This document shows, piece by piece, positions 1 to 6,970 of a stretch of 9,443 nucleotides of DNA (within the stretch, counting starts at the first letter, position 1; each line of letters starts with the position of its first letter). The translations under genes and the position numbers were made by a program. Below the pieces are notes generated by a model. That model was given only the letters and a program-made list of their open reading frames with translations, was not told where the DNA came from and did not search any database. The DNA is taken from positions 1 through 9,443 of the forward strand of contig JABJJH010000057.1 of assembly GCA_018660965.1 (NCBI GenBank). The letters are read 5' to 3'. Origin of the DNA: Rhodospirillaceae bacterium. GTDB lineage: Bacteria > Pseudomonadota > Alphaproteobacteria > UBA8366 > GCA-2717185.

Positions 1-1194
1 AGCGGCAAAACCGTCGTGGCTTTGTTCATGATGTTGAACACCATCGAGTGCGGCGGTCAGGCTGCGATCATGGCCCCGACGGAAATACTGGCGCGCCAGC
101 ATTTGGAAACACTATCAACGCTATCCAAAGACGCCGGCGTTCGGGTGCTGTTGCTCACGGGCCGTGACCGGGGCGCTGCGCGCGAAACAAAACTCGCTGC
201 ATTGGCGAACGGCGACGTCGACATACTGGTAGGAACGCACGCGTTGTTTCAGGACGATGTGATTTTCAGTGATTTGCGCGCTGCCGTTATTGACGAGCAA
301 CACCGGTTCGGCGTCCATCAACGTTTGCTGTTATCGCAAAAGGGCGATGGGGTCGATACATTGGTCATGACGGCGACGCCGATCCCGCGATCCCTCACCC
401 TTACCGCGTTTGGTGATCTGGACGTGTCGCGCTTAACCGAGAAGCCACCGGGCCGGACACCGGTTGTCACTCGCATCATGTCAATGGACAGGCACGCCGA
501 CGTGATCGACGCGCTAGATCGCGCACTGGTGGACAACGCTAAAATTTATTGGGTGTGCCCCTTGGTGGAGGAAAGCGAAACTCTGGACCTTGCTGCTGCG
601 GAGGAACGTTTCACTGAACTGAATACGCGTTTCAAAGGCGTGGCGGCATTGGCGCATGGTCAAATGAAAAATGCGGAAAAAGATGAGGCCGTGGCGCGCT
701 TTGCGGATGGCGACGCTAGAATTCTGGTCGCCACCACGGTGATTGAGGTCGGCGTGGACGTGCCGGACGCCACCGTCATGGTGATCGAACACGCGGAACG
801 CTTTGGCTTGGCGCAATTGCATCAACTCCGGGGTCGGATCGGGCGCGGCGAACGCCCATCCACATGCCTGTTGCTGTATGGGCAACCCTTGACCGAGACG
901 GCGCGGGCTCGATTGAAAATCGTACGTGAAACGGAAGACGGCTTTCGCATCGCCGAAGAAGATTTGAAAATCCGCGGCGCCGGTGAAATGCTGGGAACAC
1001 GGCAGAGCGGCATGCCGCAATTCAAGATTGCCGACATCGCCTTTCATGGAGATTTACTCGCAACGGCCCGCAATGACGCGCGTCTTATTCTCGAACGAGA
1101 CCCGGAATTAAAAACGCAGCGCGGTGAAGCGCTGCGAGTGCTGCTTTACCTGTTCGAACGTGACGCCGCCGTTCTCAATCTTCGTTCTGGCTAA
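1..1194 (+). CDS. recG: ATP-dependent DNA helicase RecG, C-terminal part (5' end outside window)
   Basis: RecG is a monomeric superfamily 2 helicase that remodels stalled replication forks and branch-migrates Holliday junctions. The reading frame is open from base 1 and begins inside the Walker A motif (S-G-K-T at bases 1-12), so the N-terminal wedge domain and the true start lie upstream. About 397 codons remain of a protein usually near 690 residues. Visible motifs in order are the Walker B box DEQH at 292-303 followed by RFGV, the motif III region TATPIPRS, and in the second helicase lobe TTVIEVGVDVP and QLRGRIGRG (motif VI). Further on are the RecG-typical D-L-K-I-R-G-x-G-E and G-T-R-Q-S-G segments, and the end is complete. 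The gene converges on the DUF502 gene, the two 3' ends overlapping by 20 bp. The identification is secure; only the start is missing. Confidence 0.97.
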   Translation, partial: SGKTVVALFMMLNTIECGGQAAIMAPTEILARQHLETLSTLSKDAGVRVLLLTGRDRGAARETKLAALANGDVDILVGTHALFQDDVIFSDLRAAVIDEQHRFGVHQRLLLSQKGDGVDTLVMTATPIPRSLTLTAFGDLDVSRLTEKPPGRTPVVTRIMSMDRHADVIDALDRALVDNAKIYWVCPLVEESETLDLAAAEERFTELNTRFKGVAALAHGQMKNAEKDEAVARFADGDARILVATTVIEVGVDVPDATVMVIEHAERFGLAQLHQLRGRIGRGERPSTCLLLYGQPLTETARARLKIVRETEDGFRIAEEDLKIRGAGEMLGTRQSGMPQFKIADIAFHGDLLATARNDARLILERDPELKTQRGEALRVLLYLFERDAAVLNLRSG

Positions 1195-1975
1195 TGGGGG
1201 AAGGGCGTTTTTCCCGCAAGACATCTTGCTGTTCGTAGGTTTCGGCGGAAACCTGAGGCGTTGCGCGTTCTAGTGCGCTGCGCCTATCCGGCGGCGTGAC
1301 AATACCGCCTGAAATCACCATCTTCACGGCTTCCTCGACACTCATATCCAGAATTACAATGTCTTTCCCGGGTACGAAAAGTAGAAAACCGGAGGTCGGG
1401 TTTGGCGTTGTCGGTATGAAAACGTTGACGACCTCCTCACGCACCAGGCTTTGAACTTCACCTTCCGTGGTTCCCGTAATGAAACCAATCGCCCATATTC
1501 CCCGCCTTGGGTATTCAATCAACACCGCCTGACGAAACGCGTTTGACTGTTGCTTTAGGACGGTTTCCAGAATTTGTTTTATGGCGCTGTACACACTACG
1601 AACGACCGGCATTTGCGCCAGAATTCGTTCCCCGAAAGACACGACCATGCGGCCCAGGAACCCCGCGGTCAGGGCGCCAATCAGAGTGATGGCGATGAAA
1701 AGTATAAGAAGGCCCAACCCGGGGAGGCCAATTTCAAACCCAATTGTTTCACGTAAATAGGTGTCTGGATTCCAATGCTCCGGAATCATCGGCACGATAT
1801 TCCGGTCCACGAGTTCGATAAACCACCAGGCCACAGCGAAAGTAATTGCGAGCGGCGCGGTCACCAAGGCGCCAGCCAGAAAATAAGCGCGAATTTTGGG
1901 AAATAAATTAAATCGACGCCGCCTTAACCTGCGACGCGCTTCCTGACGCCTGGAACTTTCCAGTTTTGGGGCCAT
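1175..1975 (-). CDS. DUF502 family membrane protein
   Basis: A 266-residue inner-membrane protein of the DUF502 family, whose biochemical role is not established. The N terminus is strongly basic (Arg-rich, residues 9-21), followed by a hydrophobic segment at about 31-55 and a second at about 83-107, so two transmembrane helices are expected with the Arg-rich tail cytoplasmic. The conserved core follows: F-G-E-R-I-L-A-Q-M-P-V-V-R-S-V-Y near residue 114, the T-G-F/W-A-I-G-type strand at 160-166, the V-F-I-P-T-T-P-N-P-T-S-G-F block at 185-197, and the M-S-V-E-E-A-V-K segment near 211. The last 35 residues are polar and probably disordered. The ATG at 1975 has a GGAAAG-like ribosome site at 1982-1987. 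The gene is transcribed divergently from the polyketide synthase, and its 3' end overlaps that of recG. Family assignment comes from recalled motifs. Confidence 0.88.
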   Translation of the reverse strand: MAPKLESSRRQEARRRLRRRRFNLFPKIRAYFLAGALVTAPLAITFAVAWWFIELVDRNIVPMIPEHWNPDTYLRETIGFEIGLPGLGLLILFIAITLIGALTAGFLGRMVVSFGERILAQMPVVRSVYSAIKQILETVLKQQSNAFRQAVLIEYPRRGIWAIGFITGTTEGEVQSLVREEVVNVFIPTTPNPTSGFLLFVPGKDIVILDMSVEEAVKMVISGGIVTPPDRRSALERATPQVSAETYEQQDVLREKRPSPISQNED

Positions 1976-2043
1976 GACAGGCTTTCCGGGTTAATTCGAA
2001 TGAATGTTCTAAGCGGTGCGAGTCATGCCCGTGAACCGTGACA

Positions 2044-2086
2044 AACGCCAGCATTAGTTGGCGTTGTGTCGTGAATAAACGATAAA
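2044..2086 (+). promoter_or_regulatory. Candidate promoter with overlapping palindrome upstream of the type III PKS
   Basis: In the 151-bp divergent spacer, TTGGCG (2058-2063) and GATAAA (2081-2086) are separated by 17 bp and resemble -35 and -10 boxes, placing a start near 2093, about 34 bp before the gene. A palindrome AACGCCA (2044-2050) / TGGCGTT (2059-2065) with an 8-bp centre overlaps the -35 box and could be an operator. This is pattern matching only, since both boxes are imperfect. Confidence 0.35.
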
Positions 2087-2115
2087 GTGACCCAACTCTG
2101 TAATACGCGGAAATT

Positions 2116-2121
2116 AAGGAG
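2116..2121 (+). promoter_or_regulatory. Ribosome binding site of the type III PKS
   Basis: AAGGAG lies 5 nt before the ATG at 2127. It is the strongest Shine-Dalgarno match in the window and fixes the start of the polyketide synthase. Confidence 0.8.
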
Positions 2122-2126
2122 ATTTC

Positions 2127-3227
2127 ATGTCGCCACCCCCCAAGTCAACGAGTTCGGTCAAATATGAAACATCCGGGCCAAATCCAAAATTAATAGCGTT
2201 GGCGACGGCGACGCCGAAACACAAAATGCGCCAAGCTGACATTGAAACGCTTGGAGAAGCCATTTTTGCGGATCGCGCAGCGGAATTCGATCGAATGCGG
2301 GGCATTTACACCAACGCCGGGATCGACACTCGATATTCCTGCGTCGGGCTCGATTGGTACGGGCGCGATCACAGTTGGCCCGAACGAAATAATCTTTACA
2401 TCGAAAACGCGGTGTCGCTATTGCGTCAATCAGCGCTGGCCTGCCTGGCTCAGGCGGGGCTGGAACCTGCCGATGTCGATGGTCTCGTGACGGTATCAAC
2501 AACCGGGGTCGCCACCCCCAGTCTGGATGCGCTGCTGATGAACGAATTACCGTTTCGAAACGATTTACAACGTTTACCAATCTTCGGGCTAGGGTGCGCC
2601 GGGGGCGTTCTCGGATTAGGGCGCGCCGCAACGTTGGCCAAAGCCCAACCAGGGTCACGTTGGCTGGTTCTGGTTGTCGAGCTATGTGGGTTGACGTTCC
2701 GCAATCAAGACAAATCCAAGAGCAACATCGTCGCGACCGCGCTGTTTGGCGATGGCGCGGCGGCGGCGTTACTATCCAGCGCCGGAGATGGTCCGGAGAT
2801 TGAAGATTCGGGTGAGCACACATGGCCCGACACGCTCGACGTTATGGGGTGGCGCTTAAAGAATGACGGTTTCGGTGTGTTGTTTCACCGCGATATCCCA
2901 GATTTGGTTCGGCGAGACATGCGGGGCGCCGCATCAAATTTTCTCGAACGTACAGGCCAATCCCTCTCCGATATTGATCATTTCGTCGTGCATCCCGGCG
3001 GCGCCAAGGTAATCGACGCCATGCAGGATGCGTTTGACACACAGCCCGACGCTTTGGACGATGCGCGTAGCGTTCTACGGGATTACGGCAATATGTCCGC
3101 GGCGACCGTTCTGTTCGTGCTGGAACGAACGCTGAAACGCGGCGCTTCAGGTCGGTTTTTAATGTCGGCGCTCGGTCCCGGATTCACCGCAGGATTTCTC
3201 ACCATGACCCAAAACCGCTCGTCATGA
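2127..3227 (+). CDS. Type III polyketide synthase (chalcone/stilbene synthase superfamily)
   Basis: A homodimeric cytosolic enzyme that extends an acyl-CoA starter with malonyl-CoA units and cyclises the product, giving alkylpyrones, alkylresorcinols or phloroglucinols depending on the enzyme. At 366 residues it has normal length. The Cys-His-Asn triad is visible: Cys157 in F-G-L-G-C-A-G-G, His289 in V-V-H-P-G-G, and Asn322 in Y-G-N-M-S-A-A-T. The S-A-L-G-P-G-F loop near 347-353 corresponds to the conserved G-F-G-P-G region of the superfamily. The decarboxylative condensation triad distinguishes it from FabH and HMG-CoA synthase relatives. Its stop overlaps the start of the methyltransferase (ATGA at 3224-3227), implying translational coupling. 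This pairing matches Bacillus BpsA-BpsB and Streptomyces SrsA-SrsB, where the synthase makes long-chain alkylpyrones or alkylresorcinols. The starter unit and ring type cannot be told from the sequence. Confidence 0.94.
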   Translation: MSPPPKSTSSVKYETSGPNPKLIALATATPKHKMRQADIETLGEAIFADRAAEFDRMRGIYTNAGIDTRYSCVGLDWYGRDHSWPERNNLYIENAVSLLRQSALACLAQAGLEPADVDGLVTVSTTGVATPSLDALLMNELPFRNDLQRLPIFGLGCAGGVLGLGRAATLAKAQPGSRWLVLVVELCGLTFRNQDKSKSNIVATALFGDGAAAALLSSAGDGPEIEDSGEHTWPDTLDVMGWRLKNDGFGVLFHRDIPDLVRRDMRGAASNFLERTGQSLSDIDHFVVHPGGAKVIDAMQDAFDTQPDALDDARSVLRDYGNMSAATVLFVLERTLKRGASGRFLMSALGPGFTAGFLTMTQNRSS

Positions 3228-3748
3228 CGGCGATCACCCTTGGAATTATTTTCCTGGTGATCGCTCAACGTTTGTTGGAACTGGTTCTGGCGCGACGCAA
3301 CACCAAACGCCTGATTTCGCGGGGCGCGCGGGAGGTGGGCGCGGCGCATTATCCGTTGGTTATTGCTGTCCACGCCGGATGGCTCATTGCGCTGGTTAGC
3401 CTGGCGCCGTCAGTAACTCAGATCAATTGGTGGCTGCTCGGCGTCTTTGGGCTGTTCCAATGCGGTCGGGTATGGGTGCTAACCAGCCTTGGCCCTTATT
3501 GGACGACGAGAATCATAACCATGCCGGACGTCCCCCTGGTGCGGCGCGGCCCGTACCGTTGGTGTCGTCACCCCAATTACGTTATCGTCATTGGGGAAAT
3601 AGCTCTGTTGCCGTTGACGTTTGGACACCTCAAAACCGCCGTCGTGTTTACAGGTTTAAATGCGGTCATATTGACTTGGCGTATTCACGTCGAAAACAAG
3701 TCGTTATCGGAACGAAAAAAAGCCTGTTGTGGCCATCAAAACGGGTAA
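3224..3748 (+). CDS. Isoprenylcysteine carboxyl methyltransferase (ICMT)-like membrane methyltransferase
   Basis: A 174-residue polytopic membrane protein of the ICMT/phospholipid methyltransferase-like group. Hydrophobic segments lie at about 3-22, 43-61, 66-86 and 121-152. Family motifs include L-G-x-Y-W-T-T-R-I at 89-97, R-R-G-P-Y-R at 107-112 followed by R-H-P-N-Y at 115-119 (SAM-binding region), and R-I-H-V-E-N at 153-158. It follows the polyketide synthase with a 4-bp ATGA overlap. Homologues in this position, such as Bacillus BpsB, O-methylate the alkylpyrone products of the synthase at the membrane, so the same role is inferred here with SAM as methyl donor. A run of seven A residues (3715-3721) lies near the 3' end. 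The family normally ends close to this point, and I see no sign of a frameshift in the core. Confidence 0.87.
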   Translation: MTAITLGIIFLVIAQRLLELVLARRNTKRLISRGAREVGAAHYPLVIAVHAGWLIALVSLAPSVTQINWWLLGVFGLFQCGRVWVLTSLGPYWTTRIITMPDVPLVRRGPYRWCRHPNYVIVIGEIALLPLTFGHLKTAVVFTGLNAVILTWRIHVENKSLSERKKACCGHQNG

Positions 3749-3876
3749 TTTTCACCTGTCCTGTAGGAGAAGGGAAGCCGATTTGTTATTCATTAAGGCG
3801 CAGGTTAACCGGCGATGGTATTATGCCGCCACGCGAGGCCAATTGTGTCAGCGTGAAAATTAGGCGAAAATAACCT

Positions 3877-4575
3877 ATGAACGACGCGCAAATAAACGAT
3901 CTGACGATGATTTCGCTGCTATCCGATGTAACGGCGGCGGGGCGCGCCGCGTTGGAGAAACGCTGCCGATGGCGTCATTACGACCCACATGAATTGATTA
4001 TTGATCGCCAAAGCACTTCCCAAGACATATTTTTCATCGCCGAGGGAAAGGTGAGAATCGTCAACTATTCCATGTCGGGACGCGAGGTGGCGTTCGACGA
4101 CATCGGCGTTGGCGCGCATTTTGGAGAATTGGCGGCGATTGACGGCGAGCCGCGGTCCGCAAATGTTGTTGCGCTCGAAGAAACGACCGTAGCGATTATG
4201 AGCCCATCGGTCTTCCGCGAAATGCTAATTGAATATCCGCAAGTCGCCCTATCAATCATGGTTCGCATGGCCAGCATAATCCGAACGTCCACGGAACGGA
4301 TCATGGACCTTAGCACCCTGGGCGCCAATAACCGCGTTTACGCGGAGTTGTTGCGACTGGCGAAGTCAGACGCGCGCGACGACAACACAGCAATAATCAA
4401 GCCCATCCCAATTCACGGCGACATCGCCAGCCGGGTCAGCACGACCCGGGAAACCGTTGCCCGCGTCTTAAGTAGCCTTTCACGGAATCAGCTGGTTCAC
4501 CGTAAAAACGGCGCCCTGATCATCTTGGACATGGAGCGTTTGAGCGACATGGTCGAGAAATTCCAAACCGAATGA
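3877..4575 (+). CDS. CRP/FNR family transcriptional regulator
   Basis: A 232-residue two-domain regulator. The N-terminal cyclic-nucleotide-binding beta-roll covers about residues 10-125, with the phosphate-binding cassette F-G-E-L-A at 82-86 and E-P-R-S-A at 91-95, so the Arg-Ser pair that holds the cyclic phosphate in CRP is present. The dimerisation helix carries S138-T139-E140, which align with Thr127-Ser128-Glu129 of E. coli CRP. The C-terminal winged helix (about 165-225) has the recognition-helix motif R191-E-T-V-A-R196, matching the R-E-T-V-G-R of CRP. The only cysteine, C30, rules out an FNR-type Fe-S cluster. I infer cAMP or a similar nucleotide as ligand and a CRP-like DNA site. 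The last bases overlap the next gene by ATGA, so the two are co-transcribed. The 128-bp spacer after the methyltransferase shows no clear terminator and no convincing promoter, so regulation of the PKS pair is possible but unproven. Confidence 0.92.
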   Translation: MNDAQINDLTMISLLSDVTAAGRAALEKRCRWRHYDPHELIIDRQSTSQDIFFIAEGKVRIVNYSMSGREVAFDDIGVGAHFGELAAIDGEPRSANVVALEETTVAIMSPSVFREMLIEYPQVALSIMVRMASIIRTSTERIMDLSTLGANNRVYAELLRLAKSDARDDNTAIIKPIPIHGDIASRVSTTRETVARVLSSLSRNQLVHRKNGALIILDMERLSDMVEKFQTE

Positions 4576-5246
4576 TGATTCAGCCCCGCGAGCGGTCCCG
4601 CAAAACCAAAATTTGCAAGACGGGAGCATTACGATGTGCGTTCGCCGCCTTCCTAACGTTGATGCTTCTTTCCCTCCCCGCCACGGCGCAAGGAGTGGGA
4701 GAAATCTTGCTTTCGGCGCAGGCCGTGCACGCCATCAATCCCAACGCAGCCATAGATGTTCGCGTATCCGACGATACAGAACTCAATATCCGGTTACGCG
4801 ATGTTGTGCGGGGTATTCTTCACCGCGCCGGTTTCAAAATCGACGGGAATAATCCAGCGTTAGTGTTGCAGTTACAAACTCAACGACTCATCCAGCGCGA
4901 AGGCGATACCGGGTCCATAGGCCAATTTCGCGCGGGCAGCGCGACTGGGCGTCCGAGCGGTAGTTTGGACGATCCGCGCGGCTCCGAAGTTGATTTGAAC
5001 GTCAAGCTATGGTCGTCGACCAAGAAAAGCCTATTGGGCCAGAAACGTCCGTCGAAACCTTTAAGGCAAGGATTTCAGCTAACTCTAGAAGCGTATGACG
5101 TCAAGAAGAGTGAATATGTCTGGCGCGGGAATGCACGAACTGCGGAAACCGGCGGTGACGCATTCCGGGTGGGCCAGGCGATGGCGAGGCGCCTTATCGA
5201 AGTCATTGGGGAAACCGTGGCGCCCCGGATTATCGAGAATTATTGA
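4572..5246 (+). CDS. Predicted exported protein of unknown function
   Basis: A 224-residue protein I cannot assign to a family. The N terminus is a good Sec signal peptide: a basic region to residue 21, a hydrophobic core at about 22-36, and an A-T-A|Q cleavage site after residue 39. There is no lipobox and no twin-arginine motif. The mature part (about 185 residues) has no further membrane segment. It contains a predicted alpha/beta stretch at 55-105 (V-R-V-S-D-D ... L-V-L-Q-L), a Gly/Ser/Arg-rich linker at about 110-140, a strand-rich part at 138-186 ending in Y-V-W-R-G-N-A, and a C-terminal helix at 195-215. A periplasmic location is likely. Two adjacent ATG codons (4572 and 4575) could start it. 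The first overlaps the regulator's stop as ATGA, indicating translational coupling with the CRP-like gene. Its function may belong with that regulator, but nothing in the sequence says how. Confidence 0.8.
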   Translation: MMIQPRERSRKTKICKTGALRCAFAAFLTLMLLSLPATAQGVGEILLSAQAVHAINPNAAIDVRVSDDTELNIRLRDVVRGILHRAGFKIDGNNPALVLQLQTQRLIQREGDTGSIGQFRAGSATGRPSGSLDDPRGSEVDLNVKLWSSTKKSLLGQKRPSKPLRQGFQLTLEAYDVKKSEYVWRGNARTAETGGDAFRVGQAMARRLIEVIGETVAPRIIENY

Positions 5247-5296
5247 TCACGGAACACACTGTCATCGGAAATGATGAAAATATTATATATCGGCCA

Positions 5297-5325
5297 TTGA
5301 CCCCGGAGTACTTGGTTTCTATTTT
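5297..5325 (+). promoter_or_regulatory. Probable promoter of tRNA-Lys
   Basis: TTGACC (5297-5302) and TATTTT (5320-5325) are separated by 17 bp, a good sigma-70 match. It lies about 30 bp upstream of the tRNA, in an otherwise gene-free 109-bp spacer. Confidence 0.6.
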
Positions 5326-5331
5326 GCACGC

Positions 5332-5348
5332 CGCCTCACCAAGAGGCG
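5332..5348 (+). other. Hairpin in the 5' leader of tRNA-Lys
   Basis: CGCCTC (5332-5337) pairs with GAGGCG (5343-5348) around a five-base loop, ending 7 bp before the mature tRNA 5' end. It would begin at or near the predicted transcript start and could help position the precursor for RNase P. The structure is seen directly; the role is inference. Confidence 0.5.
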
Positions 5349-5355
5349 AAGCAAT

Positions 5356-5431
5356 GGGCGCGTAGCTCAGTTGGTAGAGCATCTGACTTTTAATCAGACG
5401 GTCACAGGTTCGAATCCTGTCGCGCTCACCA
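5356..5431 (+). tRNA. tRNA-Lys (anticodon UUU)
   Basis: The cloverleaf is complete and 76 nt long with the CCA end encoded. The acceptor stem GGGCGCG pairs with CGCGCTC (5421-5427) with one G-U pair, followed by discriminator A and CCA (5429-5431). The D arm contains TAGCTCAGTTGGTAGAGC. The anticodon stem TCTGA/TCAGA (5382-5386, 5394-5398) frames the loop CTTTTAA with anticodon TTT at 5389-5391, and the T loop has the conserved TTCGAAT. The gene doubles as the attachment site of the downstream integrase element, whose left repeat begins two bases before the anticodon loop. The copy here is the intact, functional one. Confidence 0.98.
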
Positions 5432-5434
5432 TTG
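5385..5434 (+). repeat. Attachment repeat, left copy (3' half of tRNA-Lys)
   Basis: These 50 bp, from the anticodon stem to 3 bp past the CCA end, recur as a direct repeat at 6971-7020 with a single mismatch (C5411 against A6997). Identity stops abruptly at both ends (5384/6970 and 5435/7021). This is the usual footprint of a tyrosine integrase that targets the anticodon-loop to 3' end part of a tRNA gene. Confidence 0.93.
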
Positions 5435-5480
5435 TTTTCAATGACTTGTGTGGAATTCTCTGGGTCGGTTTTATTTTAAA

Positions 5481-5499
5481 GGTACCACCCAGGGACCAC
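5481..5499 (+). repeat. Paired arm-type sites, tRNA-proximal
   Basis: GGTACCAC (5481-5488) and GGGACCAC (5492-5499) lie in the same orientation with an 11-bp start-to-start spacing, 46 bp inside the left attachment repeat. A matching pair with the same spacing is at 6858-6876. They are probable binding sites for the integrase N-terminal arm-binding domain. Confidence 0.6.
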
Positions 5500-5674
5500 A
5501 ATTTTTAAATCGCGGCATCAATACGTATTAACCATCGCCACCACCCCAGCCCACAAATGCGCCCCCAACTCGTGCGTTGTATCAAGCGGAACTGTTGAAC
5601 CCGATTTAGTCTTTAGTGAAAATAATTTCGCCTGATTCTGAGCGTCTTCACCGAATAACCGGCGTACAATGGCG

Positions 5675-6832
5675 CTACTGGTCTTCTATTCTTCCCGGTC
5701 GCTTGGATAGGGGATCGTCCATCAAATGGGCGTAACGGTGTGTCGTCTGGGCTTGCGTATGACCCAACAACGCGCCAATCAACGGCAGCGAAGCGCCGCC
5801 GCTTACAAGAACGCTGGCGTATGTATGACGCAGGTCGTGCACGCGAATGTTTTTCAATTCGGCAAAATGACAAAGGCGCACCCATGTACTTTTTAATTCG
5901 GTGATGTGCGGGTGCTTTGATCCTCGGCGCGCGGGGAAGACATAGTCTGAATCGTCGCCTTGATCGCGAATCTCGGCCAACAATTGACGGGCTGGTGGTG
6001 ACAGCGGGACCCGATGTTCCTTCTTTTGTTTGGTGTGTGACGATGGCTTCGTCCAGACGCCGGTGGTCAGGTCAAACATACACCATTGCGCCGACAAAAC
6101 CTCTGAGCGACGTGCGCCTGTTAACAAGAGAAGCCGAATTGCATCGGCTATTTTTTTGGCTTCGTTTGGCCGGGCGGCAGTCGCGACATGTTGGACCAAT
6201 GCGGCGGAAAGTCGTTGGATTTCATCGGGGCTTAAAAATCGCTCTCGCCGTTCTTCCGGGTAACGTTCGATTCCTTTCGCCGGATTGCGATCTGTCCATT
6301 CCCATTGTATGGCGAGCGCAAACATTTTTGATAACAACGCCATCGTCCTGTTGGCGGCGATAGGCGTTTTTTTCATGGAGCGATGGAAGCGTTCAATATC
6401 GGAAAACGTAATATCTTTAACGAGTCGCCGCCCGAAGCGGGGTAGTACGTATCCCGCAATTTTAGCCTTATCGTCGCCGCCAGACCGTTTCCTTGGCGCG
6501 TGAACTTCAAGGTATTCGGCGCAAAGGTCGGCGATGGTGCGTCCACTTTCCACCTTGTGACGTGCGGGATCGGTTCCGTTGGACGCCATCACCTTCCATT
6601 CACGCGCCTTTGCACGGGCTTGATCCAGTGTTAGTTCGCCGACCTTCCCCAACGTCGGTTTTCTTGTCGGTGCGGTGCGACCGCCACCAATTCTTGTTTT
6701 AAGGATGAATGACTTCGCGCCCTTTGGCGTCACCCGCAAGCCCAGGCCCCGAACGTCACTGTCCCAAATGATTGTTTCGCGTTCGCTTGGCTTGGCCGTG
6801 GCGACGATTTGTTTTGTGAGTTTGCTGCGCAT
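5675..6832 (-). CDS. Tyrosine-type site-specific integrase with N-terminal DUF4102 arm-binding domain
   Basis: A 385-residue phage/island integrase that would catalyse integration and excision at tRNA-Lys. The N-terminal DUF4102-type domain (about 1-95) shows W-D-S-D-V-R-G-L-G-L-R-V and the L-G-x-V-G-E-L-T-L-D-Q-A-R segment. A core-binding SAM-like domain follows (about 100-190), then the catalytic domain. The catalytic residues are all present: Arg241 in T-G-A-R-R-S-E, Lys268 in H-T-K-Q-K, His332 and Arg335 in H-D-L-R-H-T, His358 in L-L-G-H, and nucleophile Tyr367 in T-H-R-Y-A-H. The protein ends 18 residues after Tyr367, a little shorter than many relatives but not obviously truncated. The start ATG at 6832 has a weak GGAACG ribosome site. 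Its upstream region holds the right-hand pair of putative arm sites, so binding there could repress its own transcription. It is transcribed towards the tRNA. The gene looks intact and active. Confidence 0.96.
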   Translation of the reverse strand: MRSKLTKQIVATAKPSERETIIWDSDVRGLGLRVTPKGAKSFILKTRIGGGRTAPTRKPTLGKVGELTLDQARAKAREWKVMASNGTDPARHKVESGRTIADLCAEYLEVHAPRKRSGGDDKAKIAGYVLPRFGRRLVKDITFSDIERFHRSMKKTPIAANRTMALLSKMFALAIQWEWTDRNPAKGIERYPEERRERFLSPDEIQRLSAALVQHVATAARPNEAKKIADAIRLLLLTGARRSEVLSAQWCMFDLTTGVWTKPSSHTKQKKEHRVPLSPPARQLLAEIRDQGDDSDYVFPARRGSKHPHITELKSTWVRLCHFAELKNIRVHDLRHTYASVLVSGGASLPLIGALLGHTQAQTTHRYAHLMDDPLSKRPGRIEDQ

Positions 6833-6857
6833 GAAATCGTTCCAGCATATTCAATAA

Positions 6858-6876
6858 GGTACCACCAAGGTACCAC
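6858..6876 (+). repeat. Paired arm-type sites, integrase-promoter side
   Basis: Two exact GGTACCAC copies (6858-6865 and 6869-6876) lie 11 bp apart, in the same orientation as the pair at 5481-5499, and 25 bp upstream of the integrase start codon. They are likely arm-binding sites for the integrase that also overlap its promoter region, which would allow autoregulation. Confidence 0.65.
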
Positions 6877-6970
6877 GAAATGTTGACTGCTGGCAATCCG
6901 GGTATCTGTTAATTAGCGGAAAATAAACAATATATGAACGTGGGGGACACTGCGGTTGACGTATACCAGA

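Noticed and set aside
514..1047. 177-codon minus-strand ORF inside recG
   Set aside because: It is antisense to a clearly coding, motif-rich region, and its translation shows no domain-like character.
2158..2823. 221-codon minus-strand ORF inside the type III PKS
   Set aside because: The translation is low-complexity, Arg/Pro-rich and typical of a shadow frame; the PKS frame on the other strand has the complete catalytic triad.
3427..3873. 148-codon plus-strand ORF overlapping the methyltransferase and its downstream spacer
   Set aside because: It is out of frame with the motif-bearing methyltransferase, and its own product has no recognisable pattern. A frameshift joining it to the methyltransferase is not supported, because the family normally ends near 3748.
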